From Kocuria sp. cx-455 (GTDB lineage Bacteria; Actinomycetota; Actinomycetes; Actinomycetales; Micrococcaceae), in contig NZ_JACXBS010000002.1 of assembly GCF_014698015.1 (NCBI RefSeq), positions 620,001 through 684,000 of the forward strand: a DNA stretch of 64,000 bases. Direction: 5' to 3'. How positions within the stretch are numbered: the first letter of the stretch is position 1; the number at the start of each line of letters is the position of its first letter. This document shows positions 18,005-29,191 of this stretch, piece after piece. The position numbers and the translations under genes were made by a program. Under the pieces are notes generated by a model, which saw nothing but the letters and a program-made list of their open reading frames with translations, did no database searches and was not told the origin of the DNA.

Positions 18005-18051
18005 TAGACAGCCTACGAATAACGCCTTATAGTTGCATGTTGCAAGCAACT
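18005..18051 (+). promoter_or_regulatory. Promoter and MarR operator of the efflux operon
   Basis: TAGACA (18005-18010) and TATAGT (18028-18033) are spaced by 17 bases. Directly on the -10 end lies a palindrome TTGCA-TGT-TGCAA (18033-18045), nested with AGTTGC and GCAACT arms (18031-18036, 18046-18051). This is the size and sequence style of MarR-family operators, so the encoded MarR protein probably represses its own operon here. Confidence 0.7.
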
Positions 18052-18138
18052 GTTCCGGGTGCTCCCACCGGTGGAGCGATCCCGGCGCGCAGTCGGCTGC
18101 CACCTCACATCACCGCACAAGCCACCCCCGGGGACACC

Positions 18139-18693
18139 ATGAGCGTTTCTCAGACGACCGCCTCAGCGCTGGTTCAAGAACTATTCGAGCTGCAGCGCGT
18201 CATGCGAAGGGTCCTCAAGGTATTCATTGCCGAGCGGGAGTTGTCGGTGGTGCAGTTGAGCCTGCTGAGCCACTTGGCGTCCGTGCCCGCCCGGCGCGCC
18301 AAGGACATCGGTGCGGAGTCCGGGCTGGGTGCCTCGGTCATGAGCCGGCAGCTGAGCCACCTTGAGAAACTTGGCTTCGTCGAACGAACCCCGGATCCGG
18401 AAGACGGCCGGGCACAACTGGTGCAGATCACCGAGCCGGGCCGCACTGCGGTGGCCGACTACCTGGAGTCGGACACGCAACGACTCATTGAGCGCCTCGG
18501 CGCACTGAGCGAAGCCGACGCCGCCCGCACACGAGAAGACCTGAATCGCCTGACCGAGATTTTTCTGACCTCTCTGGGCCTGGAACGCATGACCACGTGC
18601 ATGCCCCGGGTCGACCCGGAAGGTCCACGCGAGACAACATCACAGATCACTACTACTGAGACGGCACACCGTCTGGAGGACTCCGTTCAATGA
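18139..18693 (+). CDS. MarR-family transcriptional regulator
   Basis: 184 residues with the winged helix-turn-helix of MarR proteins: AKDIGAESGLGASVMSRQLSHLEKLGFVERTPDPEDGRAQLVQIT contains the recognition helix and the DxR wing (EDGRAQ). Helices on both sides form the dimer. Such proteins usually repress adjacent exporters and release DNA when they bind a drug or phenolic ligand. The start ATG 18139 gives a normal N-terminus; earlier in-frame ATG codons would fall in the operator. Its TGA overlaps the ATG of the MFS gene (ATGA). Confidence 0.92.
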   Translation: MSVSQTTASALVQELFELQRVMRRVLKVFIAERELSVVQLSLLSHLASVPARRAKDIGAESGLGASVMSRQLSHLEKLGFVERTPDPEDGRAQLVQITEPGRTAVADYLESDTQRLIERLGALSEADAARTREDLNRLTEIFLTSLGLERMTTCMPRVDPEGPRETTSQITTTETAHRLEDSVQ

Positions 18694-20477
18694 CAGCAGT
18701 CGACGCATCGTCTGCGGACCGAAAGGACCAAGAGACCCGGGACGCGGAACACCGCAACGTCCTGCGGGCACTCACGGGCATCCTGGCCGCATTCTTCATG
18801 GCCATGGTCACGCTGACAATCATCGGCACCGCCCTGCCCGTGATCATGGCGGATCTGGGGGGCGATCAAACCGCACTGTCGTGGACCGTGACGGGAACCC
18901 TGCTGGCCAACGCCGTTTTCACCCCCATTTTCGGCAAGTTGGCGGACCTCTTCGACAAGAAAAAGCTGTTGCTCCTGGCCATCCTGATCTTCGTGCTCGG
19001 CTCGGGGGCCGCCGGTTTGTCCACCTCGATCAGCATGTTGGTGATGGCCCGCGTCATCCAGGGCATCGGGATGGGCGGCCTCATGGCGCTCGCCCAGACG
19101 ATTCTGGGCACCATCATCCCGCCGCGAGAGCGCGGTCGCTACGCCGGTTACATGGGCGCGGTCATGGCCGTGGCCACCTCCCTCGGCCCGCTGCTGGGCG
19201 GATTGATCGTGGACCTCTTCGGCTGGCGCTGGTGCTTCCTGATTCCCGTGCCGCTGTCCATCCTGGCCGCCGGGCTGATCATCAAGACCCTGCACATCCC
19301 CCCGCGTGACAAGGAACGCAAGCCCCTCATCGACCTGGGTGGCATGGCGCTGCTGGCCATCGGGACCTCGGCGCTCGTGCTCTGGGTGTCCTTCGCCGGC
19401 AAGCTCTTCGACTGGGCGTCATGGCAGTCCATGGGCCTGGTGGCGCTCACCCTGGTGGCGGCCGCGCTGTTCGTGCTCGTGGAGCGCCGCGTTCCCGAAC
19501 CCGTGATGCCGCTGAACGTCATGACCGAACGCACCACCGTGCTGGCCACCATTGCGGCCATTGCCACCGGCGCGGCAATGTTCGCCTCCACCACGTACCT
19601 CGGCCAGTATTTCCAGCTGGGTCAGGGGTTCACGCCCACCGAGTCCGGTCTGCTCATGCTGCCGCAGGTGCTCGGCTCGTTCGTCGGGTCCATGGTGGCG
19701 GGTCAACTGATCACGAAGTTCGGCAGGTGGAAGCTGATCCTCGTTGTGGGCACCGTGATCCTGGGAGCCGGTCTGTTCTCCGCCGCCACACTCACCCACA
19801 CGACCCCGGTCTGGCTCGTGGGCATCTTCATCTGCCTGGTGGGCCTGGGCGTGGGAACGCTCAACCAGAACTTGATCCTGGCGGTTCAGAACACGGTGGG
19901 TCTCAAAGACATGGGCGCGGCCTCGTCCGGCGTCGCCTTCTTCCGCACCGTGGGCGGCGCCTTGGCGGTGTCGCTGTTCGGTGCCGTACTTACGCGCCAC
20001 CTGACCAGCTCCATGGAGTCGTTCGCTCGCGAACACAATGTGGACCCGTCCCAAATGGGCGACGCCGCCTCGATCGACATGTCCGGTCTGCCCCCGGCCG
20101 CGGAGGAGGCCCTGCGCTCGGCCTACGGCTCGGGCACGGGACTGCTGTTCCTGATCGCGGCCATTGCCTCCGTCGTCACGCTGGCGTGCGTGCTGCTCAT
20201 GAAGGAGATCCCGCTGCGCACCACCGTGGACGTCGTGGAGGTCGATCCTGAAACGGGCGAGCTGTCCGTGGTCTCCAAGCGTGTGGACCGGGTGGAGGCC
20301 GCCGGCCTGCGCATGCAGAGCGCCCAGACGGGTTCACTGCCGGTCGTGGACCCGCGCGCCTCGGGTTTGCGCCGCACGCCCGTCGAGGACGCCGCGGCCG
20401 ACGACGCCGCCTCCGCCACCCGAGAGGGTGGCCCCTCGGGCTCCCGCCGGGCGGGCCGGGGTCGGCACGCGAAATGA
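18690..20477 (+). CDS. MFS drug exporter, DHA2 (14-helix) family
   Basis: 595 residues with about 14 hydrophobic helices. Motif A GKLADLFDKKKLL follows helix 2; WTVTGTLLANAVFTPIFGKL and the helix 5 region GPLLGGLIVDLFGWRWCFLI are typical of DHA2 proton-driven exporters. A cytoplasmic tail of about 95 residues after the last helix is rich in Ala, Arg and Gly. It is coupled to the MarR gene and presumably induced by its substrate. An MFS gene (Rv1634) lies in the same neighbourhood in M. tuberculosis. The substrate cannot be read from sequence. Confidence 0.93.
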   Translation: MTAVDASSADRKDQETRDAEHRNVLRALTGILAAFFMAMVTLTIIGTALPVIMADLGGDQTALSWTVTGTLLANAVFTPIFGKLADLFDKKKLLLLAILIFVLGSGAAGLSTSISMLVMARVIQGIGMGGLMALAQTILGTIIPPRERGRYAGYMGAVMAVATSLGPLLGGLIVDLFGWRWCFLIPVPLSILAAGLIIKTLHIPPRDKERKPLIDLGGMALLAIGTSALVLWVSFAGKLFDWASWQSMGLVALTLVAAALFVLVERRVPEPVMPLNVMTERTTVLATIAAIATGAAMFASTTYLGQYFQLGQGFTPTESGLLMLPQVLGSFVGSMVAGQLITKFGRWKLILVVGTVILGAGLFSAATLTHTTPVWLVGIFICLVGLGVGTLNQNLILAVQNTVGLKDMGAASSGVAFFRTVGGALAVSLFGAVLTRHLTSSMESFAREHNVDPSQMGDAASIDMSGLPPAAEEALRSAYGSGTGLLFLIAAIASVVTLACVLLMKEIPLRTTVDVVEVDPETGELSVVSKRVDRVEAAGLRMQSAQTGSLPVVDPRASGLRRTPVEDAAADDAASATREGGPSGSRRAGRGRHAK

Positions 20478-20509
20478 TGTCCTGAGAGAATAGAAGTTCG
20501 TCGATCGTT

Positions 20510-20541
20510 GCGCTGAGCGAGGATTCCCCCTCGCTCAGCGC
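20510..20541 (+). terminator. Hairpin between the MFS gene and uvrA
   Basis: Perfect 13-bp stem GCGCTGAGCGAGG (20510-20522) with 20529-20541 and a 6-base loop. No T-tract. It probably ends the MarR-MFS transcript, but it lies only 24 bases before the uvrA start, so it could also affect uvrA expression. Confidence 0.6.
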
Positions 20542-20565
20542 TGCATGTCTGAGGTGAGTAATAGA

Positions 20566-23500
20566 GTGACTGCCGTGTCCGAGCAAACCCGCGAAGCCCC
20601 CGCAAAACACCACTCCTCCTCCGTTCTTGCCCAGCAGGTCGCGTCCGATCACGCACCCACGCTGAGGGCCTCCGGAGCGTCCGACCTGACCGAGATCGTG
20701 GTCCAGGGCGCCCGCGAGCACAACCTCAAGAACGTTGACCTGACCATCCCCCGTGACTCCATGGTGGTGTTCACGGGCCTGTCCGGTTCCGGTAAGTCGT
20801 CGCTCGCGTTCGACACCATTTTTGCCGAGGGCCAGCGCCGCTACGTGGAATCGCTGTCCTCCTATGCCCGCATGTTCCTGGGGCGCGTGGACAAACCCGA
20901 CGTCGATTTCATCGAGGGTCTCTCACCCGCGGTGTCCATTGACCAGAAATCGACCTCGCGTAACCCGCGATCCACCGTGGGCACCATTACCGAGATCTAT
21001 GACTACATGCGGTTGTTGTGGGCCCGCATCGGGCACCCGCATTGTCCCGTGTGCGGTGAGCCCATCACCAAGCAGACCCCCCAGCAGATCGTGGACCAGC
21101 TGCTCGAACTGCCCGAGCGGACCCGATTCATGGTGCTCGCGCCCGTGGTCAAGGGCCGCAAGGGTGAGTTCGTGGACCTGTTCCAGCAGCTCAGCACCCA
21201 GGGTTTCTCCCGCGCTGTCGTGGACGGGGACACCGTGACGTTGGATGATCCCCCCAAGCTCAAGAAGCAGTACAAACACACCATTGATGTGGTGGTGGAC
21301 CGTCTCACGGTCAAGGCCGAGGCCCGGCAGCGGCTCACCGATTCGGTGGAAACCGCTCTGAACCTGGCCGAGGGCCGCGTGGTCATCGAGGTGGTGCCGC
21401 GCGAGGGTGAGGACACTCCGTGGGCCGGTAACAGCCGCATGTTCTCCGAACACCTGGCGTGCCCCAATGAGCACACGCTACAGACGGACGAGATCGAACC
21501 CCGGTCGTTCTCCTTCAATGCCCCCTTCGGCGCATGCCCCGAATGTGACGGCATCGGCTCACGCCTGGAGGTGGACGAGAGCCTGGTGGTGCCGGACCCG
21601 GATTTGTCCATCATCGAGGGAGCCATCGCACCGTGGTCGCTGGGCAAAGCCACCAGCGACTACTGGAATCGCCTGCTGGCGGGACTGGCCGAAGAGGTCG
21701 GCTTCGATTTACTGACGCCCTGGCAGGAGCTCCCGGCCAAGGCGAAGAAAGCCGTGCTCAACGGCAAGGACTATAAGGTCACGGTTGCCTACAAGAACCG
21801 TTGGGGCAGGGAACGCCGTTACACGCAGGGTTTCGAGGGTGTGTTCGGGTACATCAAACGCAAGCACGAGGAAACCGAGTCCGATCACGCCAAGGACCGC
21901 TATGAGCAGTACATGCGGCAGGTTGCGTGTCCCACGTGCGACGGCGCGCGTCTGAACCCCACCGTTCTCGGTGTGACCGTGGGTGGGCTCAACATTTCCC
22001 AGGCCACTCACCTTCCCATGCGCGACTCGTTGACGTTCTTCGAGACCCTGGAGTTGTCCGACAGGGAAGCCCAGATCGGTGACCAGGTGCTCAAGGAGAT
22101 CGTGGCTCGCCTGACGTTTTTGATCGACGTGGGCCTGGACTACCTCAACCTCGAACGCGCTGCGGCCACCCTGTCCGGCGGTGAGGCCCAGCGTATCCGC
22201 CTGGCCACGCAGATCGGCGCGGGACTGGTGGGTGTGTTGTATGTGCTGGATGAGCCGTCCATTGGTCTGCATCAGCGCGACAACCGGCGACTCATTGAAA
22301 CGCTTGCCCGGCTGCGCGACATGGGCAACACGCTCATCGTGGTCGAACATGACGAGGACACCATTCGTGAGGCCGACTGGATCGTGGACGTGGGCCCGGG
22401 CGCGGGTGTGCACGGCGGTCACGTGGTGCACTCGGGCACCTACGAGAAACTGCTCGAGAACAAGAACTCCATCACCGCGGACTACCTGGCCGGGCGCCGC
22501 GCGATCGAGGTGCCCGAGCGGCGTCGTCCGATCGACAAGAACCGCCGGCTGACCGTGGTGGGCGCGCGTGAGAACAATCTGCAGAATCTCACCGTGGACT
22601 TCCCACTGGGCGTGTTCGTCTCGGTGACCGGTGTCTCCGGTTCGGGTAAGTCCACCCTTGTCAACGACATCTTGTACACCACGCTGGCCAATAAGCTCAA
22701 CGGCGCCAAACAGGTTCCGGGCCGCCACAAGCGGATCGACGGCGTGGATCACCTGGACAAGGTGGTCCACGTGGATCAGAGCCCCATTGGACGCACCCCG
22801 CGCTCCAACCCTGCGACCTACACGGGAGTGTTCGACCGGATCCGCAAGCTGTTCGCGGACACCCAGGAAGCCAAGATCCGCGGCTACCAGCAGGGCCGGT
22901 TCTCGTTCAACGTCAAGGGTGGTCGCTGCGAGGCGTGCTCCGGCGACGGGACGCTCAAGATCGAGATGAACTTCTTGCCGGACGTCTACGTCCCGTGCGA
23001 GGTCTGCAAGGGCGCCCGCTACAACCGCGAAACCCTGGAGGTCCACTACAAGGGCAAGAATATTGCGGAAGTCCTGGACATGCCCATCGAGGAGGCCGCG
23101 GAGTTCTTCGCACCGTTCACGGCCATCGCCCGCTATCTCAACACGCTGGTCGAGGTGGGGCTCGGTTACGTCCGGCTGGGACAACCGGCCACCACACTGT
23201 CAGGTGGTGAGGCCCAGCGCGTGAAGCTGGCCGCGGAACTGCAGAAGCGCTCCAACGGCCGCACCATTTACGTGTTGGACGAACCCACCACGGGCCTGCA
23301 TTTCGAGGACATCCGCAAACTGCTCATGGTGCTGCAATCGCTGGTGGACAAGGGCAACAGCGTGATGACCATTGAACACAACCTGGACGTGGTGAAATCC
23401 GCGGACTGGGTGGTGGACCTGGGACCCAACGGCGGTTCCGGCGGTGGCACGGTCGTCGCCGAGGGCACCCCCGAGGACATCTCCAAGAACAAGGACAGCT

Positions 23501-23568
23501 TCACCGGCCAGTTCCTGGCCGAGGTTCTCGAAACGTCCGCGACCCGCCGGGCCGCAGCCCAGCGGTAG
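20566..23568 (+). CDS. uvrA: Excinuclease ABC subunit A
   Basis: About 1000 residues. UvrA dimers scan DNA and load UvrB in nucleotide excision repair. Two ABC ATPase modules are visible: Walker [13 protein letters not shown] and [11 protein letters not shown], signature LSGGEAQR twice (in [15 protein letters not shown] and [15 protein letters not shown]), and DEP Walker B segments. Zinc-binding cysteines occur in [16 protein letters not shown]-like and CEACSGDG with CEVCKG. The GTG at 20566 is chosen because GAGGTGA ends 8 bases upstream; ATG 20545 lies just past the preceding hairpin stem and GTG 20575 is also possible. Confidence 0.97.
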   Translation: MTAVSEQTREAPAKHHSSSVLAQQVASDHAPTLRASGASDLTEIVVQGAREHNLKNVDLTIPRDSMVVFTGLSGSGKSSLAFDTIFAEGQRRYVESLSSYARMFLGRVDKPDVDFIEGLSPAVSIDQKSTSRNPRSTVGTITEIYDYMRLLWARIGHPHCPVCGEPITKQTPQQIVDQLLELPERTRFMVLAPVVKGRKGEFVDLFQQLSTQGFSRAVVDGDTVTLDDPPKLKKQYKHTIDVVVDRLTVKAEARQRLTDSVETALNLAEGRVVIEVVPREGEDTPWAGNSRMFSEHLACPNEHTLQTDEIEPRSFSFNAPFGACPECDGIGSRLEVDESLVVPDPDLSIIEGAIAPWSLGKATSDYWNRLLAGLAEEVGFDLLTPWQELPAKAKKAVLNGKDYKVTVAYKNRWGRERRYTQGFEGVFGYIKRKHEETESDHAKDRYEQYMRQVACPTCDGARLNPTVLGVTVGGLNISQATHLPMRDSLTFFETLELSDREAQIGDQVLKEIVARLTFLIDVGLDYLNLERAAATLSGGEAQRIRLATQIGAGLVGVLYVLDEPSIGLHQRDNRRLIETLARLRDMGNTLIVVEHDEDTIREADWIVDVGPGAGVHGGHVVHSGTYEKLLENKNSITADYLAGRRAIEVPERRRPIDKNRRLTVVGARENNLQNLTVDFPLGVFVSVTGVSGSGKSTLVNDILYTTLANKLNGAKQVPGRHKRIDGVDHLDKVVHVDQSPIGRTPRSNPATYTGVFDRIRKLFADTQEAKIRGYQQGRFSFNVKGGRCEACSGDGTLKIEMNFLPDVYVPCEVCKGARYNRETLEVHYKGKNIAEVLDMPIEEAAEFFAPFTAIARYLNTLVEVGLGYVRLGQPATTLSGGEAQRVKLAAELQKRSNGRTIYVLDEPTTGLHFEDIRKLLMVLQSLVDKGNSVMTIEHNLDVVKSADWVVDLGPNGGSGGGTVVAEGTPEDISKNKDSFTGQFLAEVLETSATRRAAAQR

Positions 23569-23595
23569 CCCAGCGACAACCGAGAGAAGGCACCC

Positions 23596-24309
23596 GTGAT
23601 CACTCAAACTCCCGTGGTGTTGTGGGACCTGGACGGAACCATCCTGGATCCGGCGGGTGCCATCACCGACGGCATAGCAGACGCCCTGTGGACCTGCGGA
23701 TTTTCGGCACCGGAGAATCTGGAGCGTTTTGTGGGTCCGCCGATCGGTGAGTCGCTGCGGCACTTCACGGACGTTCCGGAGGATCAGATTCCGCAGGTGA
23801 TCTCGGTGTACCGAGCGGGCTACCTCACGGAAGGGTTGCAGCGAACGCGCGTCTATCCGGGTATCGAGAAGGAACTGGGCCGGTTGCGCGCCCTGGGTGT
23901 TCGCCAGGTCGTGGCCACCCAGAAGCCCGAACGGATCGCCGTTGAAGTGGTCGAACGATTCGGCCTGAGAGAGTACTTCGACACCGTGAGCGGTGCCGCG
24001 GATGATCTCGCGCGACCCAAGGACGGCCGTGTGTCCCTGCACGACAAGCCCGAGATCATCGGAGAGGCGCTGCATCGAATCGGCCTGCCCACCCCCGATT
24101 CCGGACGCACGGTCATGATCGGTGACCGCAGTTATGATGCCGAGGGCGCTCACGCGCACGGCCTGGACTGCATTGGTGCCGGCTGGGGTTTCGGTCAACC
24201 GGGTGAACTCGACGCACTGTGTGTGGCGGTGGTCGGTGCGCCCGCCGGGCTGGCAGCATGGACTGACCGGTACAACGATTCCGCAGAGGGGCAGTCGGAG
24301 CATGGATAA
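23596..24309 (+). CDS. HAD-superfamily phosphatase, phosphoglycolate phosphatase-like
   Basis: 237 residues. Motif I WDLDGTILDP holds the nucleophilic Asp; a helical cap (about 20-90) follows; motif II is VATQKP, motif III the Lys in LARPKDGRVSL, motif IV MIGDRSYDAEGA. This matches Gph/PpaX-type small-molecule phosphatases. GTG start with GAGAAGG upstream. Its TAA overlaps the next gene (plsC-like) by 8 bases, and the same happens between that gene and uvrC, so HAD, acyltransferase and uvrC form one tight unit. Confidence 0.88.
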   Translation: MITQTPVVLWDLDGTILDPAGAITDGIADALWTCGFSAPENLERFVGPPIGESLRHFTDVPEDQIPQVISVYRAGYLTEGLQRTRVYPGIEKELGRLRALGVRQVVATQKPERIAVEVVERFGLREYFDTVSGAADDLARPKDGRVSLHDKPEIIGEALHRIGLPTPDSGRTVMIGDRSYDAEGAHAHGLDCIGAGWGFGQPGELDALCVAVVGAPAGLAAWTDRYNDSAEGQSEHG

Positions 24310-24988
24310 CTATCGATTGTTGCAAACATCGGTGACCACCGTCTTCAAGGCACTGTGCCGGCCCATCGTGACGGGCACGGAGAATATACCGGATCACGGG
24401 CCCGTGATCATCGCGTCCAATCACCTTTCGTTCCTTGATTCCGTGATTCTCTCCGTCATGATGCCCCGCCGGGTGAAGTTCATTGCCAAGGCCGAGTACC
24501 TCAAGACCCCGGGCATCAAGGGACGTATCATGCGCGAGCTCTTCGAAATGATCGACGTCATCCCCGTGGAGCGCGGACAACAGGGCGACTCGGTCGCGGC
24601 GCTGGCCCCCGCCCTCGAGCACCTGGAGCAGGGCAACATCTTCGGCATTTATCCCGAGGGCACCCGGTCCCGTGACGGTTACCTGTACCGGGGCCGCAAC
24701 GGGGTGGCCTACCTCGCTCACATGACAGGAGCTCCCGTGGTACCCGTGGGCCTCGTGGGAACCCAACGATTGCAGCCGCCCGGTTCCACCATGATCCGTC
24801 CCGCGCGTTTCGAACTGCACGTGGGACAACCGATCGAGGTACCCAGGACGGGACTCCAGCACAACGGGCGCATGCGCAAAGAACTCACGGAGCAGGTCAT
24901 GGACGCCATCGCGGAATTGTCCGGCCAACCGCGCAAGGACACCTATAACCAGTCGCCGTCCGCGGAGAAGGATTCCGGTCATGGCTGA
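24302..24988 (+). CDS. 1-acyl-sn-glycerol-3-phosphate acyltransferase (PlsC-like)
   Basis: 228 residues. The acyltransferase motif NHLSFLD (HX4D, catalytic His and Asp) is near residue 40, and the substrate motif [10 protein letters not shown] near 122; VVPVGLVGT is the third block. The family transfers acyl chains to lysophosphatidate in phospholipid synthesis. Only a weak N-terminal hydrophobic segment is visible, so membrane contact is probably peripheral. ATG 24302 with GGAG close upstream; both ends overlap neighbouring genes by 8 bases. Confidence 0.92.
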   Translation: MDNYRLLQTSVTTVFKALCRPIVTGTENIPDHGPVIIASNHLSFLDSVILSVMMPRRVKFIAKAEYLKTPGIKGRIMRELFEMIDVIPVERGQQGDSVAALAPALEHLEQGNIFGIYPEGTRSRDGYLYRGRNGVAYLAHMTGAPVVPVGLVGTQRLQPPGSTMIRPARFELHVGQPIEVPRTGLQHNGRMRKELTEQVMDAIAELSGQPRKDTYNQSPSAEKDSGHG

Positions 24989-27044
24989 TCCGGCGAGCTA
25001 CAAGCCGGCTCGTCAGGACATCCCCACCAATCCCGGGGTGTACCGCTTTCGGGACGAGCACGGCCGTGTGATTTACGTGGGCAAGGCCAAGAACCTGCGG
25101 AACCGGGTGTCGTCGTACTTCGCTCCGCTGCATCAACTCTCACCCAAAACTCGAGCCATGGTGACCACGGCGGCGGCCGTGCAATGGACCGTGGTGGGAT
25201 CCGAATTCGAATCCCTGCAGCTCGAATACACGTGGATCAAGGAGTTCTCCCCGCGTTTCAACATCGCCTACCGGGACGACAAGTCCTACCCGTACCTGGC
25301 GATCACCATGGCCGAGGCCGTTCCCCGCGCCATGGTCATGCGAGGCGACAAGAAACCGGGCAACCGGTACTTCGGCCCGTATTCGCAAGCGTGGGCCATT
25401 CGAGAAACCCTCGACGCCCTGTTGCGGGTGTTCCCCGTGCGCACGTGCACCAAGGGTGTGTTCCAGCGTGCCGAGCGCACGGGGCGGCCGTGCCTGCTCG
25501 CCCACATCGACAAGTGCTCGGCGCCGTGCGTGGGCACCATTTCCCGGGAGGACCACCGGGCGCTGGCCGAGGACCTGTGCCGTTTCATGTCAGGGCACGC
25601 CAAACCCTACATTCGGGAACTCGGCCGTCAAATGCAAGAAGCGTCGGAGCGGATGGATTTCGAGACGGCGGCGGCCCGCCGTGATGACGTGGTGGCGCTG
25701 GAGAAGGCCTTCGAACGCAACACCGTGGTGCTCGCCGACAGCACGGACGCGGACTTCTTCGCCCTCGCGGAGGATGAACTCGAAGCCGCCGTGCAGGTGT
25801 TCTACGTGCGCGGCGGAAGGATCCGCGGTCAACGCGGGTGGATCACCGAAAAGGTGGAAGAGGTCTCCACCGCGGAACTGGTCGAACACCTCCTGCAGCA
25901 GGCCTACGGCGAGGCAACCGCGGAGCTAAATCCCACTCAGCGACGGGGGAGGAAGGCCACGCAGCAGGGCAGCCAGGACACCGTGGCCAAACATCGCCGA
26001 ACGGCAGAATTGGCCTACCGGCAGGACACCGTTCCCCGCACGGTCTACGTCTCCACACAACCGGAACAAGCCGGCGATCTGGAGAACTGGCTCAGCGAGC
26101 TCCGCGGGTCCCGGGTCACCATTTCCGTGCCGCAGCGCGGTGACAAGGCGCAATTGTTGGAAACGGTGGGGGAAAACGCCCGTCAGGCGCTGGCACTGCA
26201 CAAGTCCCGCCGAGCGGGAGATCTCACCACACGCTCCGCCTCACTGCAACAACTCCAGGAAGCTCTGGATCTCCCCGATGCCCTCATGCGCATCGAGTGC
26301 TATGACATCTCCCATGTGCAGGGCACCAACGTGGTGGCATCCATGGTCGTCTTCGAGGACGGCCTGCCGCGCAAGGGGGAGTACCGGAAGTTCGCCATTA
26401 CCGGTGATGCCGCCCGGGATGACACCGCCTCGATGTACGACGTTATCCACCGCCGTTTCACCCGTCACCTCGAACAGCAGCGCAAGGCAGCCGAACGCGG
26501 CGTAACCACCGGCGAAGTCACCGCGGAACAGGCCGAAGAGGACAACGGCCGGGTCTTCGCGTACCCGCCCAACCTGGTGATCGTGGACGGCGGGCCGCCC
26601 CAGGTGGCGGCCGCCCAGCGCGCCCTGGGCGATCTGGGAGTCACGGACGTGTACGTGGTGGGCCTGGCCAAGCGACTTGAAGAAGTGTGGCTGCCGGACG
26701 ACGAGTTCCCGCTCATCCTGCCCCGCGCGTCCGAGGGCCTGTACCTGTTGCAGCGGGTACGCGATGAAGCCCACCGGTTCGCGATCACGTTCCACCGCGA
26801 GAAGCGCTCCAAGTCCATGACCGTCTCCGCCCTGGATGCCGTGCCGGGGCTGGGCCCCGCCAAGCACAAGGCCCTCATGAAACACTTCGGTTCCGTCAAG
26901 AAAATCCGCGCGGCAACCGTGGAGGAGATCGCACACGTCAAGGGTTTCGGGCCCGGTCTCGCCGAACGCGTGGTGGCCGCATTGGGTGGCGGGCAAGCGC
27001 CGTCGGCGGGCGTGGACGTGGGAACGGGGGAAGTGCTCGATTGA
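24981..27044 (+). CDS. uvrC: Excinuclease ABC subunit C
   Basis: 687 residues. This endonuclease makes the 3' and 5' cuts in nucleotide excision repair. The N-terminal GIY-YIG domain ([26 protein letters not shown]) makes the 3' incision; a UVR motif (about 213-248) contacts UvrB; the RNase H-like domain ([24 protein letters not shown]) makes the 5' incision; tandem helix-hairpin-helix repeats sit at the C-terminus ([29 protein letters not shown]). A cysteine cluster ([15 protein letters not shown]) fits the iron-sulfur site reported for UvrC. uvrC upstream of rapZ-yvcK-whiA is a conserved actinobacterial order. Confidence 0.97.
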   Translation: MADPASYKPARQDIPTNPGVYRFRDEHGRVIYVGKAKNLRNRVSSYFAPLHQLSPKTRAMVTTAAAVQWTVVGSEFESLQLEYTWIKEFSPRFNIAYRDDKSYPYLAITMAEAVPRAMVMRGDKKPGNRYFGPYSQAWAIRETLDALLRVFPVRTCTKGVFQRAERTGRPCLLAHIDKCSAPCVGTISREDHRALAEDLCRFMSGHAKPYIRELGRQMQEASERMDFETAAARRDDVVALEKAFERNTVVLADSTDADFFALAEDELEAAVQVFYVRGGRIRGQRGWITEKVEEVSTAELVEHLLQQAYGEATAELNPTQRRGRKATQQGSQDTVAKHRRTAELAYRQDTVPRTVYVSTQPEQAGDLENWLSELRGSRVTISVPQRGDKAQLLETVGENARQALALHKSRRAGDLTTRSASLQQLQEALDLPDALMRIECYDISHVQGTNVVASMVVFEDGLPRKGEYRKFAITGDAARDDTASMYDVIHRRFTRHLEQQRKAAERGVTTGEVTAEQAEEDNGRVFAYPPNLVIVDGGPPQVAAAQRALGDLGVTDVYVVGLAKRLEEVWLPDDEFPLILPRASEGLYLLQRVRDEAHRFAITFHREKRSKSMTVSALDAVPGLGPAKHKALMKHFGSVKKIRAATVEEIAHVKGFGPGLAERVVAALGGGQAPSAGVDVGTGEVLD

Positions 27045-27104
27045 AACTGGACTACCCTGGAAGCGGACCAATTGCAGGCAAACAGTCAGGCGGCGCAGAC
27101 GGAC

Positions 27105-28028
27105 ATGAGTAATCCAACTCCCGAGTCGGATTCCCCCACCCCCCAACTGCAACCGGTTAAACCCCCCACCTCCGAACTTCTGATCGTCACCGGCATGTCC
27201 GGTGCGGGCCGCTCCACGGCGGCAAATGCGCTGGAGGACCTGGGTTGGTACGTGGTGGACAATCTGCCACCGCAAATGCTCAGCACACTGGCGGATCTGG
27301 TGGCACGCACCCCGGAGACCCTGCCCAAACTGGCCGTGGTCATCGACGTGCGCGGCAAGGCCCTGTTCAACGACATGCGCGAGACGCTCGCGGCACTGGA
27401 GAACTCCGGCGTGGAGTTCTCCGTCCTGTTCCTGGACGCCTCGGACGAGGTGCTGGTCTCCCGCTACGAACATCAGCGCAGGCCCCACCCGCTGCAAGCC
27501 GGTGGTCGGATCCTGGACGGCATCAAGGCAGAGCGATCCTTGCTCCGGGATCTTCGAGAGTCCTCCGATTCCGTGTTGGACACGTCCTCGTTCAACGTGC
27601 ACGCCCTCACGCGTGCGGTGGCCGACATGTTCTCCACCAACGGTCCCGTGGTGCTGCGCCTGACCGTGATGAGTTTCGGCTTCAAATACGGCGTACCCGC
27701 GGATGCGAACTTCGTGTCCGACGTGCGTTTCATTCCCAACCCGCACTGGGTCCCGGCGCTACGTCCGCGCACCGGCAAAGATCCCGAAGTGCGGGACTAC
27801 GTGTTCGGACACGCGGACACCGCCACATTCGTGGACCGCTTCGTGGCCATGCTCGAGCCGGTGTTGGCCGGCTATCGCACGGAGAACAAGCACTACGCAA
27901 CCATCGCGATCGGCTGCACGGGAGGTAAGCATCGCTCCGTGGCGGTCACCGAGGACATTGCCAAGCGACTCAGCAAATTCCCGCGCGTTACCGTCAACAT
28001 CCAACACCGAGACCTGGGGCGCGAGTAG
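27105..28028 (+). CDS. rapZ: RapZ-family nucleotide-binding protein
   Basis: About 307 residues. In E. coli RapZ is an RNA adaptor that controls glucosamine-6-phosphate synthase; in Gram-positives the homologue (YvcJ) binds GTP/ATP and its role is less clear. The P-loop reads GMSGAGRST, with Arg replacing the usual Lys, as in many actinobacterial members. VVDNLPPQML and the C-terminal IGCTGGKHRSVAV domain are family hallmarks. ATG 27105 is chosen; a TTG at 27072 with GGAAG upstream would add 11 residues. The gene begins the rapZ-yvcK-whiA cluster. Confidence 0.93.
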   Translation: MSNPTPESDSPTPQLQPVKPPTSELLIVTGMSGAGRSTAANALEDLGWYVVDNLPPQMLSTLADLVARTPETLPKLAVVIDVRGKALFNDMRETLAALENSGVEFSVLFLDASDEVLVSRYEHQRRPHPLQAGGRILDGIKAERSLLRDLRESSDSVLDTSSFNVHALTRAVADMFSTNGPVVLRLTVMSFGFKYGVPADANFVSDVRFIPNPHWVPALRPRTGKDPEVRDYVFGHADTATFVDRFVAMLEPVLAGYRTENKHYATIAIGCTGGKHRSVAVTEDIAKRLSKFPRVTVNIQHRDLGRE

Positions 28029-28064
28029 CCGCAGACCCGGAGTCCTAGACCCCAACGGACCACT

Positions 28065-29138
28065 ATGAGTAACTTTCCCTCGACCGGCGCGTTGCCCAGG
28101 CTGCCCTTGAGCACCCGGCGCGACGTCGACCCGTATCATTCGCTGGACCCCGCGGCGCGTGAAGGTATTTCCGACGCCGATTCGGTGGTCGCCCTGGGCG
28201 GCGGGCACGGGCTGTCCGCGAGTCTGTCCGCGCTCCGCCTGCTCGCCCCGGCCGTCACGGCCGTGGTGACGGTCGCGGACGACGGCGGATCGTCCGGCCG
28301 GTTGCGCAATGAAATGAACGTGCTGCCTCCCGGTGATCTCCGCATGGCACTTGCCGCGCTGTGCGATGACTCGCAATGGGGCCGCACCTGGCGCGACGTG
28401 ATGCAGCATCGCTTCAGCAATGCCAGCCACCCCCATGAGGGCCTGGACAATCACGCGCTGGGGAACCTTCTGATCGTGACCCTGTGGGAGCTGTTGGACG
28501 ACCCCGTTGACGGGCTGCGCTGGGCCGGAGCCCTGCTGGGCGCCAGGGGACAGGTGCTCCCGATGTCCCGCGAGCCGCTCGTGATCGAGGGCGACATCGC
28601 ACCCAACTCGGATCCGACCAAACCTTGCCCACCGGAGATGATTACCCGAACCATCACGGGGCAGTCGCTTCTCGCCAAGCAAGCGGACGTGTGCAACGTA
28701 AGGATCCACCCGCACGATGCCCAGGCCTGCCCCGAGGCGGTCTCGGCCATCAACCAGGCGGCGTGGGTGGTGCTGGGTCCGGGCTCGTGGCACACCTCCG
28801 TGTTGCCGCACCTGCTCCTGCCCGGGTTGCGTGACGCGATCTGCAAGTCCCCGGCCAAGCGCCTGGTCACCCTGAACCTGTCCCGTGATTCCGAGACTCT
28901 CGGGATGAGCGCCGCGGACCACTTGCGGGTGCTTGCCCGTTACGCGCCCGAGCTGCGCCTGGATGCCGTACTGGCGGATCCCACCGCGGCCGAGTCTCCG
29001 CACGACGTCGAATGCGCCGCGGCCCAGTTGGGTGCCACGGTGCACTGGGCGGATCTGCGGGACAACGACGGCTCGGCGGTCCACAACCACTTCAAGCTGG
29101 CTGCGGCCTACCAAAAAATTATGAAGGCGGACGGCTGA
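28065..29138 (+). CDS. yvcK: Gluconeogenesis factor YvcK (CofD-like)
   Basis: 357 residues. [31 protein letters not shown] and [12 protein letters not shown] are the nucleotide-sugar binding motifs of the YvcK/CofD family. In B. subtilis and mycobacteria (CuvA) YvcK binds UDP-sugars and is needed for normal cell shape and growth on gluconeogenic carbon. NPSSW-type motif appears here as [23 protein letters not shown] start at 28065, 36 bases after rapZ. An N-terminal extension of about 40 residues precedes the first strand. Confidence 0.95.
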   Translation: MSNFPSTGALPRLPLSTRRDVDPYHSLDPAAREGISDADSVVALGGGHGLSASLSALRLLAPAVTAVVTVADDGGSSGRLRNEMNVLPPGDLRMALAALCDDSQWGRTWRDVMQHRFSNASHPHEGLDNHALGNLLIVTLWELLDDPVDGLRWAGALLGARGQVLPMSREPLVIEGDIAPNSDPTKPCPPEMITRTITGQSLLAKQADVCNVRIHPHDAQACPEAVSAINQAAWVVLGPGSWHTSVLPHLLLPGLRDAICKSPAKRLVTLNLSRDSETLGMSAADHLRVLARYAPELRLDAVLADPTAAESPHDVECAAAQLGATVHWADLRDNDGSAVHNHFKLAAAYQKIMKADG

Positions 29139-29191
29139 GCCCCGCTCGCATCGGAGCCCCGTTCATCGATCACTCAAAGGAGACGTCCCCC

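Noticed and set aside
18003-18021. A second iron box near the MarR promoter (TTAGACAGCC...)
   Set aside because: Too few matches to the 19-base consensus, and the sequence is better explained by the -35 element.
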